The notes under the pieces: model-generated | Told to the model about the DNA's origin: nothing | The model's input: only the letters and a program-made list of their open reading frames with translations | Databases searched by the model: none | Shown here: one piece after another, positions 32,637-45,531 of the stretch | Layout: the number at the start of each line of letters is the position of its first letter | How positions within the stretch are numbered: the stretch's first letter is position 1 | Source: Nipponacmea schrenckii | Lineage: Eukaryota; Mollusca; Gastropoda; Lottiidae | NCBI GenBank assembly: GCA_030562195.1 | Contig: JAUJPP010000012.1 | Span: 22,961,976 to 23,025,975, forward strand | Direction of reading: 5' to 3' | Length of the DNA: 64,000 bases | Program-made: the position numbers and the translations under genes

Positions 32637-35600
32637 CTAACGTTTGCTTGAGGTTGAAGTCGGTGGAAAAGGTGCAGCATGGCCTGGCATTCCAGGAAGA
32701 AACAGTCCTGGAAAAGGTGGTCGTTGTGGAATAAGAGGCGTGGTTCCACGAACGATGGATTCGAAATTTGACACAAGATTGGCAGTTTGGGGATATGACG
32801 AGGTCCAATAAGAATTTGATTGTAAGATTCGTTGAACTGCTGCGAAATTACTAGCTTCCGTTAACAACTCCAATCCAACTGACGTCTGTCTTTTCCACTT
32901 AGTTCTGAAATTTAAGAAAAAGGGCAAAGCTTCAGTTGAATTCTACGGGAGAAATCATATGATTCGCCAGTTGATGAAACTTCATTTCAGTTACCTGTAC
33001 CCCTTAATCCTATAATCATTCGCTTAACCGGATTAAATTGTCTCGGCGAGCGCCAGCTATCCTTTAGTCTCCTGCCCCTACGCCCAATTTCCGTGATCTA
33101 TTTGCGCGTCAGAACCACTTAGCCAAACTAGAGTGTTCGGAGGGTATTGAGTTTGAAGTAATAAAATAAATCCATATTTTCCGACAGTCATTAACAGCAC
33201 ACCCCCCCCCCCCCCGCCCCCACTCCACTTTGCCCCATTTAGCTACTGCGAACCTATGCCCCGACTTCCTGACTTCAATATTTATATCTGAAAACCTACC
33301 TTCTGTTTTGGTACCAAGTTTTGACTTGTGTGTCTGACAACTGTAGTTTGGATGCCAGTTCAACTCGGTCCTGGACACTGAGGTATTTCTGTCGGTCGAA
33401 ATGCTTTTCCAGATATCGGAGTTGACTCTCGGAGAAAGCTGTCCGAGCTTTTCTCGGCTTCTTAGACTTATACATCATGATTGGCGAATCTCGATCACCC
33501 ACATGGACTGAAATTCGAAAAAAAGATGGAATTTTACGTCCAGGCTTTCCAGATAGCACATACACGTCATAACTTAATATCTTTCATAAAAATAAATAAA
33601 TAAATGAATATAGAAAATATGTGAGAATCAATTTATGAATTAATATATAAATAAGGCAATAAATAAATATTTATATGAATAGATAGATTATTATCAACTG
33701 AATAAATAAACTAAATAAATATATATTTATACATTTAAACCATCCCCTCTTGTGCATATTAAACCAATATGTGAAATAATTATGCCTCAATTATAACCGT
33801 AAAATAAATAAGTATATGAATGAATAAATCTTCATGATAAATATAAATAAAATAAATGAATAACTTATAAAATAAATGAATAACTAAAAATAAAAATAAA
33901 TAAATAACTATAAAATAAATAAATAACTATATGAAATAAATAAATAACTTTTTATAAAATAAATGAATAACTATAGAATAGAAATACTATATAAAGATTT
34001 ATAAAATAATATATAAATAAATGAATAACTATATAAAATAAATGAATAACTATTATAAATAAATAAATCATTATATATATAATTAAATGAATAACTATAT
34101 AAAAATAAATGAATAACTATATAAATAAATAAATGAATATACTATTAGAAGAAAATCTATATATATTAGAATATATAGAAATAAATAAATAACTCGTATA
34201 TAATTAAATTAATTATAAAAAAACCTAATAATAAAAATTTATGAAAATTAATATATAATATCAAATGAATAAATATTTAAAAAATGAATAATTAAATAAT
34301 ATCAAAATATATATAAATAATTGCATTTTAAATGTTCAATAAACAAATAAATCACTAATGAATAATTATATTAAAATAAAATGAATAAATAAATTATAAA
34401 TACATTTTTTTTGTATATAAGCGGAAGTGAAGTATCATATAAAGAAATTGTCCTTATAATTTCAGATTTCAAATGATTCACAAAATGATCACAGTTACAA
34501 TACCTCGTGGGATTAAACGCAACATTTTAAAAATCATAAAATAATTTAATAAATTTTTTTGATTATAAAAGTTTATTAATTTCAAGTTGAAAGCGGTCAC
34601 GATGACAATTATTTTCTTAAAATATTATAACAGTCAATATGCAAGTTATTTCATTGAATTAAATGCAAAATTGATCTTAAAATTTTTGTATTGATAAAAT
34701 TGTGTTTCAAAAACTGTTCTGAAGTTAATCGGGCTGGGGCACTCGATGAACCCAATTCATATTTAAAGAATGCACTGAAAAAAATTATAAATACGAATTT
34801 TTCTTATTATAAAGATCGTGTAATGCACTGAATATGCGTGTGAAACAAACCGCCTGGCGCCGTATAGAACAAATCCTCGTCATATTTCCCTTCAAAAAGG
34901 ATTATCTACAGTTACAAATCCCCCTTTGATCTACACCGCCCTTTATTAAAATCATAAATTTGTCTATATACAATTCTTTTATGATTTATAATGAAGGGTT
35001 TTTTTTCACTTTTTTTACAAGTCTGAAATCGCGGTCACTGATGACTTATTTTATTTACAAATGATTTGTTTTTAACAGTTATTATTGCCGTTATTTATTG
35101 CCGTTATTTATAATAGAGAAATTGAGTTGAGAAATTTCTTGTATTGAAAAATTGTTAATTGAATGAATATTAAACTTTACAAAAATGAATAATTGACAGA
35201 AAAGAAATGAATAATTAAACTAAAAAATAAATGAATAACTGACAAAAAAATAGATGAAAAATAAACGGAAAATTGAATTGATAAGATGAATAATAAACGT
35301 TAAAAAATTAAAAATAGAAACTAAATGAATCGTTAATTGCAAAATAAATGAATAATTCACCAAAACTTAAATGAATAATTGAAATGAAAATGAATAATAA
35401 TTAATAGAAAAGTGTAAAATGGATGAAAAAATAAACGGATTGATAATCAAGAGAACTGGAAATAAAAAAAATGGCAGAAATTAAATTGGCTGAACCGTAT
35501 AACCTGCATGATATAGTTTGAAATATGTCCACTGATATCATTCCCAACTTCCTTAAAAAAAAAAAATTCTCATGAAAAGTGGCAAGACATGCAAGCAAAT

Positions 35601-36047
35601 TTTACCTTTGATTTTAGAACTGTCGTGTCCGTTGTGTTGATTAATATGATCATGGGTCATCGTATGACAAATTTCCGGAACCATTCGGGACCTGGACAGA
35701 TCCTCGGGACTTTCCGGATAATTTATCAGATAGGGATTCACAATAGGTCTGGAGGTGGACACTTTGGATAAGATGTCCGTAATGAGAAACGTCGGACGTG
35801 GCGGCACTTGCGGACGTTCCGGACTTGAAACTTGAGATTTTTGATCGGAATTTTCAACATCAGTGTCTGAGTCAGATGGCATTTCGGATTTTTTTCTTAT
35901 TTCTCTCTGATCCTCGAAAGTGTCTACATTGTCCATTTCTCCGTCGGAACATTCGGAAATATCCGAAAGCGTTCCGTTGTGTTGATCCGTATCCATTGGG
36001 TTTACTTCCTCCGGCGACTTTCCTTCCTTTTTAATGGACGTTTCCAT
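32637..36047 (-). CDS. BARHL: BarH-class homeobox transcription factor
   Basis: Three exons in transcript order: 35606-36047, 33300-33507, 32637-32904, totalling 305 aa with phases agreeing. The acidic N-terminus is followed by FLITDIL at about residues 87-93, matching the repressor (FIL/eh1-like) motif of Bar proteins. The homeodomain spans about 165-224: [15 protein letters not shown], then [19 protein letters not shown], then [18 protein letters not shown]. Tyrosine at homeodomain position 49 (WYQN) is diagnostic for Bar. Downstream TSVGLELL and LPGMPG resemble the BarH1 tail. Exon 2/3 splits the homeodomain at the second R of QNRR. It is expected to be a nuclear regulator of neural or sensory cell fate, as in other animals. 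The symbol is the family name; orthology to BARHL1 or BARHL2 cannot be decided. Confidence 0.93.
33580..34400. repeat. AT-rich tetranucleotide-like expansion in BarH intron 1
   Basis: A long stretch of AAAT/AATG units (AATAAATGAATAACTAT-like), almost free of G and C. A shorter related block is at 35150-35400. Both lie inside the first intron (33508-35605). Confidence 0.85.
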
Positions 36048-38439
36048 TTTTTAGGATTAATTTTGTTTATGATTAAAAACGTTTTAAAAGTTTCCTAATT
36101 CCTCGGAAACAATAACGAAACGTTTCAGAAATTTGCCAAATAGTCAAGAACAATGCCCAAACGTTTAAGTTCCAATATTAATCCGTATTAACCGGAATTC
36201 ATGGTTTACAATAATAGAAAAATCTTCTCGATCTGAAATGTTTTTCTCCCAATAAAATAGAAAATAAAACCTCTAATTTTCCCTAATTATTCTCAATTCA
36301 TTAAGGAAATGCTTTCATCAATTTGGTCACGCCATTTACAATACCTGATCCTATACCCAGCAATCATCACTTTAATGAAATTGATATTGGCACAAATTTC
36401 GTACACGGTAGTGTTTATATAAAACTAATAGTTTGTCCAATCATAAAGTCGATAGTTGCACAAATTTCACATATTATAGTTGATATATATAGGGAATTAT
36501 AAAAGTGAGTTTCAGATATATACGCAATTATAAACTGTATAGTTTCATAATTTGTATATCATCTCAATTATAAAAGAGATAGTTTCACCAATTTAAAACA
36601 TATAGTTCATTGCTAACGCAATTATAAAATATATAGTTTCATAAATTGTATATCATCTCAATTATAAAAACGATAGTTGCACTTATTCAGTATTTACAGT
36701 TGATTGCTTACGCAATTATAAAATATCTAGTTGCGCAAATTGTATATTGTGTTTATAGTTGATAGTTGTACGCAATTATAAAATTGATAGTTGCACAAAT
36801 CTGAGTGTGTACTGAAGTAAATAATGGCTCAGTCACAAGATAGTTGATGGTTTTACTCATTGTAAATTTGATAGTTGCAACAATACCTATATTTTATAGT
36901 TGATAGTTATGCACCGTTATAAAAGTGATAGTTGCACTTATCTAAAGTTGATAGTTCCACACATTTCTTTAAAACAATGGTTGCTTTTAACTGATTTCAC
37001 AATGTAGATCTTCCCTAAGTTCTTATTGTAAAAAGTTAATAGTTATGGTTCCTGTACAGACGATAGTTGCGATATCTTGTTTATAAAATTGTTGCATAAA
37101 TATATAAGATCTAAATTGAAATAAATTCGAAATTTCATATGAATTATTTTTTTAAAATATATTCAGATTAATAATGCATTTGCCTATCAATTCTTTCCGA
37201 TTTCAAAACAAGTTCTTATCGATATCTTCATTAGCAGGTGATAATTATCACGTTTTCTGCTTTTAGAGTTCTATTGCTTACTTCATTAGTCAAGTTTGTC
37301 TTTTGGAATCTTCGCCAAATTAACCGTGAAATTCCCACGATTTAGTACCACAAAAAATCTATTAGAAACAGATGTGAGCCTAAAAATCACTTTACATCCA
37401 TATTTAGAATCCTAACTTTCCGTTTGAATTCCACAAGTTTTCCACGTTATTTTTTTCATTCGAACACCATCTGTAAATATGTGATCACAAATTTCCGTCA
37501 AATAGCACGTTTTGCAAAATATTTCATTCGAACACCGCTCAGCATTTGTGATCACGAAAAAAATTTAGTGACACTTATTTCAAATATCAACAATGAATTT
37601 GAGATCACTACATAAAAAATAAAAATCCCATGTGTCTCGAAGAGTTTTCTGGACGATTCTGTGCCGTTCTGTCAGGAAAATGGGGATTTACAAGGAATAT
37701 ATGGCGAAGAATGATTACGATTGAGTGAACATGGCTGTGATAAAAGGACGGGGCGGGGGTTAAAAGTCACCAATATTAATCTGGTATTGAAGAATAAAAG
37801 TGAACAGTGGAGTCTATTATTCTACAATTGAATTAAAAGATTTGGTATCCGACAATCACAGAAATCAGGGAACAGAGAGTTGATTCAGGGCGGTGTGGTC
37901 CATTCGAAATATTTAATTTCTTACGTCGTGGGGATTTGACACATGAATTTATACGTTAAAGAATTGAATTTTGAGTGGGAAATTAGAGCAGTCATTTGTA
38001 TCGTAGATGTATAAATTATTAATAAATTATTATAAAGTCTTCAAGCTAGGTGTAATGTACAGATTGAAAAAATATTAGAGATATATGCTGAAAACAAGAA
38101 ATGAGAAGTCCATTTTAAAGAGGAAATGACTCAGTTTCGCAACAAAACAAAAAATAGATGTGCGCAACATAATTCTTTGCAAGTTAAAACAAAAACTTCG
38201 TGGTCCACAGAGCCCTGATTTTATTTATTATGATATCAAAGGTTCTCTGTAGGAACATGTGCTTGACATCGAATCATATGACAAGTCAATATTTTATATG
38301 GCTGATTACTCGAGACTAATACCATCATTACCTGTCAATCAATTTCTAATAGTCTTGATTGTCATTTATGGTTTTCAAAGAGTTTACGGAAAACGCCCTC
38401 TTTCTGGAAGATATTAATATTTCGAAATTGAATTTCATT
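36048..38439. other. BarH upstream region
   Basis: No coding exon recognised; AT-rich. It contains the degenerate repeat at 36430-36970. The transcription start and promoter of the BarH gene should lie in the first part, but no specific elements could be assigned by eye. Confidence 0.5.
36430..36970. repeat. Degenerate repeat upstream of BarH
   Basis: About ten loosely spaced blocks of CAATTATAAAA then TATAGTT or GATAGTTGCA, with a rough period of 60 bases. Confidence 0.65.
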
Positions 38440-39775
38440 CCTTCACGAAGTCACCCTCTTGTAGCCTTTAGACACCAACAACACTGCTGTTATCACTTCT
38501 CTAGACTTTAACAGAACTGCTGTTATCCCCGTCACTTCTCTCAAGACCCCAACAACACTGCTGTTATCTGTCACTTCTCTAGACAAAAACAACACTGCTG
38601 TTGTCACTTCTCTAGACTTTAACAGAACTGCTGTTATCCCCGTCACTTCTCTCAAGACCCCAACAACACTGCTGTTATCTATCACTTCTCTAGACATCAA
38701 CAACACTACTGTTATCACTTCTCTAGACATCAACAACACTGTTGTTATCTCTGCCACTTCTCTATACCCCAAAAACACCGCTGTTATCTCTGTCACTTCT
38801 CTCGACATCAACAACACTGTTGTTATCTCTGTCACTTCTTTCGACATCAACAACACTGCTGTTATCTCTGTCACTTCTCTAGACGCCAACAACACCACTG
38901 TTATCTCGGTCACTTCTCTCGACATCGACAACACTGTTGTTATCTCTGTCACTTCTCTCGACATCAACAACACTGTTGTTATCTCTGTCACTTCTCTCGA
39001 CATCAACAACACTGTTGTTATCTCTGTCACCTCTCTCAACATCAACAACACTGCTGTTATCTCTGTCACTTCTCTAGACGCCAACAACACCGCTGTTATC
39101 TCTGTCACTTCTATCGACATCAACAACACTGTTGTTATCTCTGTCACTTCTCTCGACATCAACAACACTGTGTTAATCTCTGTCACTTCTCTCGACATCA
39201 ACAACACTGTTTTTATCTCTGTCACTTCTCTCGACATCAACAACACTGTTGTTATCTCTGTCACTTCTCTCGACATCAACAACACTGCTGTTATCTCTGT
39301 CACTTCTCTAGACGCCAACAACACCGCTGTTATCTCTGTCACTTCTATCGACATCAACAAAACTGTTGTTATCTCTGTCACTTCTCTAGACATCAACAAC
39401 ACTGCTGTTATCTCTGTCACTTCTCTAGACGCCAACAACGCTGCTGTTATCTCTGTCACCTCTCTAGACGACATCAACACTGCTGTTATCTCTGTCACTT
39501 CTCTCCAGACATCAACAACACTGCTGTTATCTCTGTCACTTCTCTCGACATCAACAACACTGTTGTTATCTCTGTCACTTCTCTCGACATCAACAACACT
39601 GTTGTTATCTCTGTCACTTCTCTCGACATCAACAACACTGCTGTTATCTCTGTCACTTCTCTAGACGCCAACAACACCGCTGTTATCTCTGTCACTTCTC
39701 TCCAGACATGAACAAAACTGTTGTTATCTCTGTCACTTCTCTCCGGACATCAACAACACTACTGTTATCTCTGTA
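38440..39775. repeat. 39-bp minisatellite, about 34 units
   Basis: Tandem units of GACATCAACAACACTGTTGT then TATCTCTGTCACTTCTCT, with variants (GACGCCAACAACACC). The unit is 13 codons long, so frames stay open on both strands: minus 38443-39498, 351 codons of VTEITTVLLMSRE-type repeats; plus 39170-39664, LDINNTVVISVTS-type repeats. No upstream exon, splice sites or non-repeat coding sequence joins it. I read it as non-coding satellite. Confidence 0.9.
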
Positions 39776-42700
39776 TCACCAATAAGGGGGAACCGGGTTC
39801 AAATATCCAAAAATACGTTTCAACCTTTGTCAGGACGGAGGAGGGGATAAGGGAGGTTATTTTTGACTTTTTGAACATTTACTGTAGGGTTCACAATTGC
39901 CCTATGTTAAGCAAATCACTCTTGTCTCAATCAAGTATAACTTAGTACATGTACGCTGATCGCATTCTACGATTTGGTTTGTCAACTCACTGATTTGTTA
40001 CATTTACAGTTTGGTTCTGTTCGTTATTTGAAACACCTTTGATGCCAGATTAATAACGCCAGAATACTCAAGAATGGTAGATTATGAAACCCTAGTGGCT
40101 TTATCAATATTTCCCATGTGTTTGTTTACTTCTTGACAAATTCGGCGTTGATAAAACAAACTCTGCATGGTGTCGAAAATATTCAAGTCTTATCCTTTCA
40201 AAAGGGGATTAAGATTGATATTTCCTTTCACCTTCTTTACAGATTGTAGATTCACGGGATCTGGGAAGTTTCGTCAAATTCGGGAGTTAGTAACGTACGG
40301 CTTCTGTTTATCACACTCCACCATCGTTGCCTACATTGTAGGATATGAGTTGAGTCTTTGAATATGATTGGTTCATATTTCAAGATGGCGGATGATAAAG
40401 TCACATGACTTGCGTTCAGATCGAGGAGCAGACGACTGGGTTCGTTGAGTGAAAGGGAATTTATTCGATTTTTAGAATGAATTGACAAGCTGTGTATCGG
40501 ATGATTTGCTGTTAACAACAAGTACAACCGTCATTTTATTAAAATTACTGTTCTAAATGAGGGATTATCGCCCCTGATTGTTATTCTCTATTGAAAGAGG
40601 CACAAAAGGTATTGACTGAACCCGCTTGACAGTATACAAGCAGTCGGTTAAAGCGAGTTCATTATTTCTTTCTCCCAGCTAATAAAAGGGAAACGGGCTT
40701 TGTTAAACTTTGTATTAAGACGAAAAACTAATTGAGTTGTCGATTTTAGCCCCCACTTCAGGTGTTAGTACTATCGACCCCTGGTTTATTGTCCCCAGAC
40801 CAATAAAATACAAACATTTGTACTAACTAACAAGGGATCAGAGCTTCAAAATATTTTTTCACAAATTTTTAATAAAGGCGTATGGTTATTAACTCTCTCT
40901 CTAATAACACTATATTGTCCAAACCACAGATTTTAAATATTCTCTTGAACTTGTCACTCTAATCTGCTATAGGAGCTATTCGATCTCGACTCCACTAGCT
41001 TTTGTGACATCCATCTAAATTTGAACTTGAAAAATGGGTTAGAGATTAGGGTGATTTAAAGCAACAAGTTACTGTTCAATAAAAGGCACTGGCACAGTGT
41101 TAAAGTGGAGTTCACTTATTGTAGAGATTAGGGTGGTTGAAAGGTAACAAGTTAATATTCAACAGAAGGCACTGGTACAGGGTTAAAGCAGTGGTTACTT
41201 CTTGTAGAGATAATGGTGATTGAAAGTAACAAGTTACTGTTCAATAAAAGGCGGTGGCACAGGGTTAAAATTTTTGTTCAAAATTATCTTGGTGTTAATG
41301 CTAAGAAAAAGAAAGGTAATTTGTAAAGTAGACCTGAAAAATAGATAACTATACATTATATATCTTTTAATTGATATAAGTAATTATGAAAAGTATCCCT
41401 GAAGAAAATAAATACTATTATTACAGTATATATTCTTCTTTTATCTATATCTATCACTGTTGAGATAAAAGTAGCAACTATATATTATGTTTTTCATCAA
41501 ATATATAAGGTTAAAAGTAAATCAATTATGGATGAGAAAGGCCTACAATACAATCAAATAATAATAATAATAATTATAAAATGCCTTTAAAAAATATATC
41601 TTTATTATATTTCAATGAAAAAAATATTATGATTTCCTATACTTGATTTTTATTTTTTTAAAATCGACGATAGAATCTTTACTTTTTATTTCTGTGAAGT
41701 GGCGTTTTAAATTCTGTATGGAACGATTTAGCCTTGGCTGAGACCTCTAAGTTACCCAAACTCAATGTTATTTGTATTCAGAGGAATAGACTCTTGAATT
41801 GATCATTGCCTACAAAATCGTGAAAAATAACGAACTAATTTCGCCATTTGCTCCCTGTCAAAACATGATGTCGGCATTTTGTCAATTTCCTTTGAAGTTT
41901 GTAAGTGTCGGTAAGATGAAAGCGTAAGTGTTGAAAATATAACGTTTTGGTATTATTTTGTCCACTCGCTGCTTTTGTATTTCATATAGAAACCGTGAAT
42001 TTCTAAGTCAACCCAGGGTTATAAGTATCGGCACGAAATCACAACAAATGTCATTATTTAGGCCTAATTATGAAGTATCCTGGGGACGAAATTTCGGCAC
42101 TGTGGTTCCAAAGAATCCTGGTAATAGCACCCAAGCAGAAGATATCCAGAAAATATTAAATTTTCATAATTAAAACCCTAGATGACTTGATGTCAAAAAA
42201 TCAAAATGGCGGAAAGATGGTAACCACATTCATTTAGGCCTAAAGGAATTTTATTACTAAGGGTAAGGTGAAATTAATTTGAAACAGTGACCTTTGAACT
42301 CTTGTCACCATCTTCTGACGAAATTCGCCAATTAAAATATTAATATGGTCGTTTGAGGAATGGAATATTATATTTGAAAGTGCGTCAATTGTCAAATTGG
42401 TCGGCAACCACACACCGCCATTACTAGTTGCTAAGCAACCAAATACTGTCTTTAGAAAGGCTCCAAACCATTTCAAAAAGCGTTCAATATGATGGCTAGT
42501 TAATTGGAAAATCTTAGAAGTTGGATTTCTTCTGATGTTTTCGGGAAATTAAGCACTTGATGGCATGATGAGGTTTCTATTAGCTTTTCATTTAAGACAA
42601 TGTCACGGCGATTTGGTTTCAAACAAATTCAGTGAGGGTGAGATTGGAAGAGTTACGTCCCTTGATTGACGATAATCGATTGAAGTAATGGCGGCGGAAG

Positions 42701-43341
42701 GAGACATTAAAGATAGCATGAAGCTAATTTGAAGCCTGGTTGCATTTAATAAACAATCGTTATTCATCCATCTTAAACCAACAATGGGTTTATTTATCGT
42801 CTGTTAATTGATTCCATTAAAATCACAGATTGCTTTTATTGAGTCTTAGACGAGCGATTGGCACAAAACCGTAGATCGCTGAAACAAAAATCAATACCGT
42901 TGATAATATATAGACTATCACATCTTCACATTGGTCAAGGTTTACGGAAGTTAGTTAATACAGTGACTTGAATGGATGATGCTTTAGTCAATACAACCAA
43001 TCGAGGCCCTCGACAGCAGAAAAGCTTTTACATATTAACTAGGCCCTATTTGTATTTATATAGAGGTTTTCGACTGGTTGTATTCACTGACATACAATCA
43101 AATGAAATTGCGTATCCACAAGAACAGCTGGCACATAGTAGTCAAGATATTCACAAAGTACGTCACTGATCAGCATATGAGAATAAACACGGGTTGTGCA
43201 TATTCCAATTTCAGTCCGCAAGCCAATCCGTGTTTTTTTTTTTTTAGTTGAGACTGGTAAATCGAAAAGGCGGAAGTAAAAGTTTCCGCGAGGTTTGTGA
43301 AATAGATTTTAGTAATTTTTTTACATTTTTTCCCCATTATT
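39776..43341. other. Intergenic: minisatellite to EXD1
   Basis: AT-rich. It contains the 90-bp repeat at 41035-41280 and a short (AAT)n run near 41560. Short open frames (40252-40527 minus, 41958-42173 plus, 42240-42476 minus) lack domain features. A T-tract followed by AG at about 43232-43248 looks like a splice acceptor for a 5' UTR exon of EXD1. Confidence 0.5.
41035..41280. repeat. About 90-bp tandem repeat, three units
   Basis: Each unit contains AGAGAT(T/A)AGGGTGATT, AACAAGTTACTGTTCAATAA, AAGGCACTGGCACAG and GGTTAAA. Confidence 0.75.
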
Positions 43342-45531
43342 ATGGATATTTATTCCGGTGCTAGAATCAGACTGAAACTCAAAGACAATGACATACTGAT
43401 TGGCTTCATAAATTCTATCAACACAAACGAGGAAGATAGCATTGTCGCTCTGTCAAAGGCAGAAATATGGAAAAATGGCGAATCAAAACGCAAAACACGT
43501 TTGCCAGGAGTCCAACGTATTCAAGCTAGTATTATTGAAGATTTGGAAATTCTACCTGAAACTGATGACATTAAAGTTCCTGACAAACAGAAAAATGACA
43601 AATTAAGAGGTCGGAAGATGAAAGCACATAAAACTGCCCCTGCCCATCTGCAGACTTTTACAGATTTGGAACCAGATAAGCTGGTTTTTGGTGCGGATAA
43701 GCAGAAGCGAAAAACGACTGCTGAAGATGAGGATTTGATCAAAACAGCTTTTCAAAATGGAGGACGGAGTTCTGATGATGATTCAAGCGGTGAAGTTGAA
43801 GACAGTTATTCCACAAAAGAGTTTACAGTTTTGACCAAAACAGACACTTTATTCAATGAAGCCATTAAGTTCATTGCTGAAAGACCAACGATTGGTTTTG
43901 CTGCTGAAGGTATTGACATCGGAAGGGAGGGAAAATTGTGTTGGATCCAAATTGATGCTGGCGGTTCCATTTTTTTGTTTGACATGTTAAATCTAGGCCC
44001 TGACGGATTTAAACAAGGTCTGAAAAGCATCATTCAATCGGAATCCATTTTGAAAGTTGTCCATGACTGTCGTCTGACCTCTGATTTACTCTATCATCAG
44101 TTCCGAGTTCAAATGCTGAACATTTTCGACACACAAGTAGCCCATGTTTTAGCATATCGCGAACAGAATCGGAAAGATTTGCCTCGTTATGTACCAGGTC
44201 TTGCGTCATGCCTGTACGAACATTTGGATCTTCCTGATGAACAAATCCATATCATTCGAATTCGTGAACAAGCCAAGGCTGAAGATCAAGAGATATGGGC
44301 GCAGAGACCAGCCCCTCGTTGGTTGTTAGATGCCGCTTCGAAACATGTCAAGCATTTATTGGACCTACGCATGATTCTTATGGAGAAAATGATGGTAGAG
44401 TTCAAGGCAGGTGTGGAAATTTATTTGACTTATGTTCGGAACTCTTCTGACAAGGAGGCTAAAGAAAGTCAAAGCAAACGTCATTTGCTGCCCATTGCTT
44501 TTCAACATCTACCTAACTTTGTGGCGGATTTAACACGGCGGATGAAGTATCATTATGGACAACGAAAAAATAGACCACGGTTGAAAGATCTGCATGGATT
44601 TAGGGAAGAGAGGGTTAAGATTTCCGATCCAAAAATAATTGGCTCAAAAGATGCTGTATGGCGTGCTAAAAACAAACCAGAGATCAGAGGCAGGGCTGAA
44701 TCTTCTTTCGTTGAAAAGATTGAACCTATTAAAGTTGAAGAAAAACCAAAAAAGGAATTAACCGAAGAAATGATTTGCAACCCAGTTCTAAAGCCTGTGA
44801 GAGTTCCTGAAAGGATTCCAATCACCCAGGTATACAGTGACGGTACTTCCCAAGACTCGGAATCCGACTCTCTAGAGAACTCAGAATTTCCACAATTGTC
44901 TGATAGTGTCTTCATGCGACAAATTTCCTCTCAAGCAGCAATAAACACACCTACTTTACCATCTGAAAATATATTTTCATCCTTACGTCGTGAACTAGGA
45001 GGAGACGTAAATAATCATCTAAGGGGCATAACTCTCTTGCCGGCAGGGCACTATCCAGATAAGCGTAAAAATAAAAGTTATGATGAAAGCATGTATGAAC
45101 AATTTTACTTGAACAGAGGTGGCACCAACGGTGAAACCTCCGCAGAAAATGACGAACTTGATTATGGAGAAATTCCCACACCTCAGAGGTTAGGTCGTGC
45201 AGCTCGAGCGTTACCATTGTTCACATTATCCAAAGAACAAAGTATGTCCACTTCCTCCGTTTCAACCATCGATTCTTCGATCGATTCACCCACCCCTGGT
45301 CTCTCCAGCGTCAAACATAATAATTCAAGCGTGTCCCTATCTACCTTACAAGATTCACCAAAAATTCAAAAGTCAAGTCATCAAAACAACGAACCACCCA
45401 ATATCAACACATTGCAGAGACACCTGCAGTATCTGCGACAGCGTTCCAATTCCTCTTCCTCCAGCGTGTCGTCTGAAGATTCCATCACAAGGCATCAAGA
45501 ATTGGTGGAGTTCCTGAGAGTGCAGAAATAG
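43342..45531 (+). CDS. EXD1: EXD1-like protein: LSm-like domain plus degenerate 3'-5' exonuclease domain
   Basis: One uninterrupted 729-aa reading frame. Residues 1-75 resemble the LSm-like N-terminus of EXD1 (GARIRLKLKDNDILIGFINS). Residues about 165-350 form a DEDD-type exonuclease fold. The first motif, normally DxE, reads FAAEG (A187, E189), so its aspartate is lost. KVVHDCR keeps D242. The last motif, normally YAAxDV, reads DAASKHV (330-336), lacking the catalytic aspartate. In mouse, EXD1 is an inactive nuclease acting as an RNA adaptor in the PIWI-EXD1-TDRD12 complex that makes piRNAs; the same role here is inference. The C-terminal half is low-complexity and Ser-rich. The lack of coding introns contrasts with every other sizeable gene here. 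A possible 5' UTR acceptor lies near 43248. Confidence 0.85.
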   Translation: MDIYSGARIRLKLKDNDILIGFINSINTNEEDSIVALSKAEIWKNGESKRKTRLPGVQRIQASIIEDLEILPETDDIKVPDKQKNDKLRGRKMKAHKTAPAHLQTFTDLEPDKLVFGADKQKRKTTAEDEDLIKTAFQNGGRSSDDDSSGEVEDSYSTKEFTVLTKTDTLFNEAIKFIAERPTIGFAAEGIDIGREGKLCWIQIDAGGSIFLFDMLNLGPDGFKQGLKSIIQSESILKVVHDCRLTSDLLYHQFRVQMLNIFDTQVAHVLAYREQNRKDLPRYVPGLASCLYEHLDLPDEQIHIIRIREQAKAEDQEIWAQRPAPRWLLDAASKHVKHLLDLRMILMEKMMVEFKAGVEIYLTYVRNSSDKEAKESQSKRHLLPIAFQHLPNFVADLTRRMKYHYGQRKNRPRLKDLHGFREERVKISDPKIIGSKDAVWRAKNKPEIRGRAESSFVEKIEPIKVEEKPKKELTEEMICNPVLKPVRVPERIPITQVYSDGTSQDSESDSLENSEFPQLSDSVFMRQISSQAAINTPTLPSENIFSSLRRELGGDVNNHLRGITLLPAGHYPDKRKNKSYDESMYEQFYLNRGGTNGETSAENDELDYGEIPTPQRLGRAARALPLFTLSKEQSMSTSSVSTIDSSIDSPTPGLSSVKHNNSSVSLSTLQDSPKIQKSSHQNNEPPNINTLQRHLQYLRQRSNSSSSSVSSEDSITRHQELVEFLRVQK

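Noticed and set aside
38443..39664. Long open frames on both strands (351 and 164 codons)
   Set aside because: Both consist entirely of 13-codon repeats of one satellite unit. No splice sites, domain or non-repeat coding flank.
44553..44915. Minus-strand frame of 120 codons
   Set aside because: Antisense to the EXD1 coding region, with no family features.
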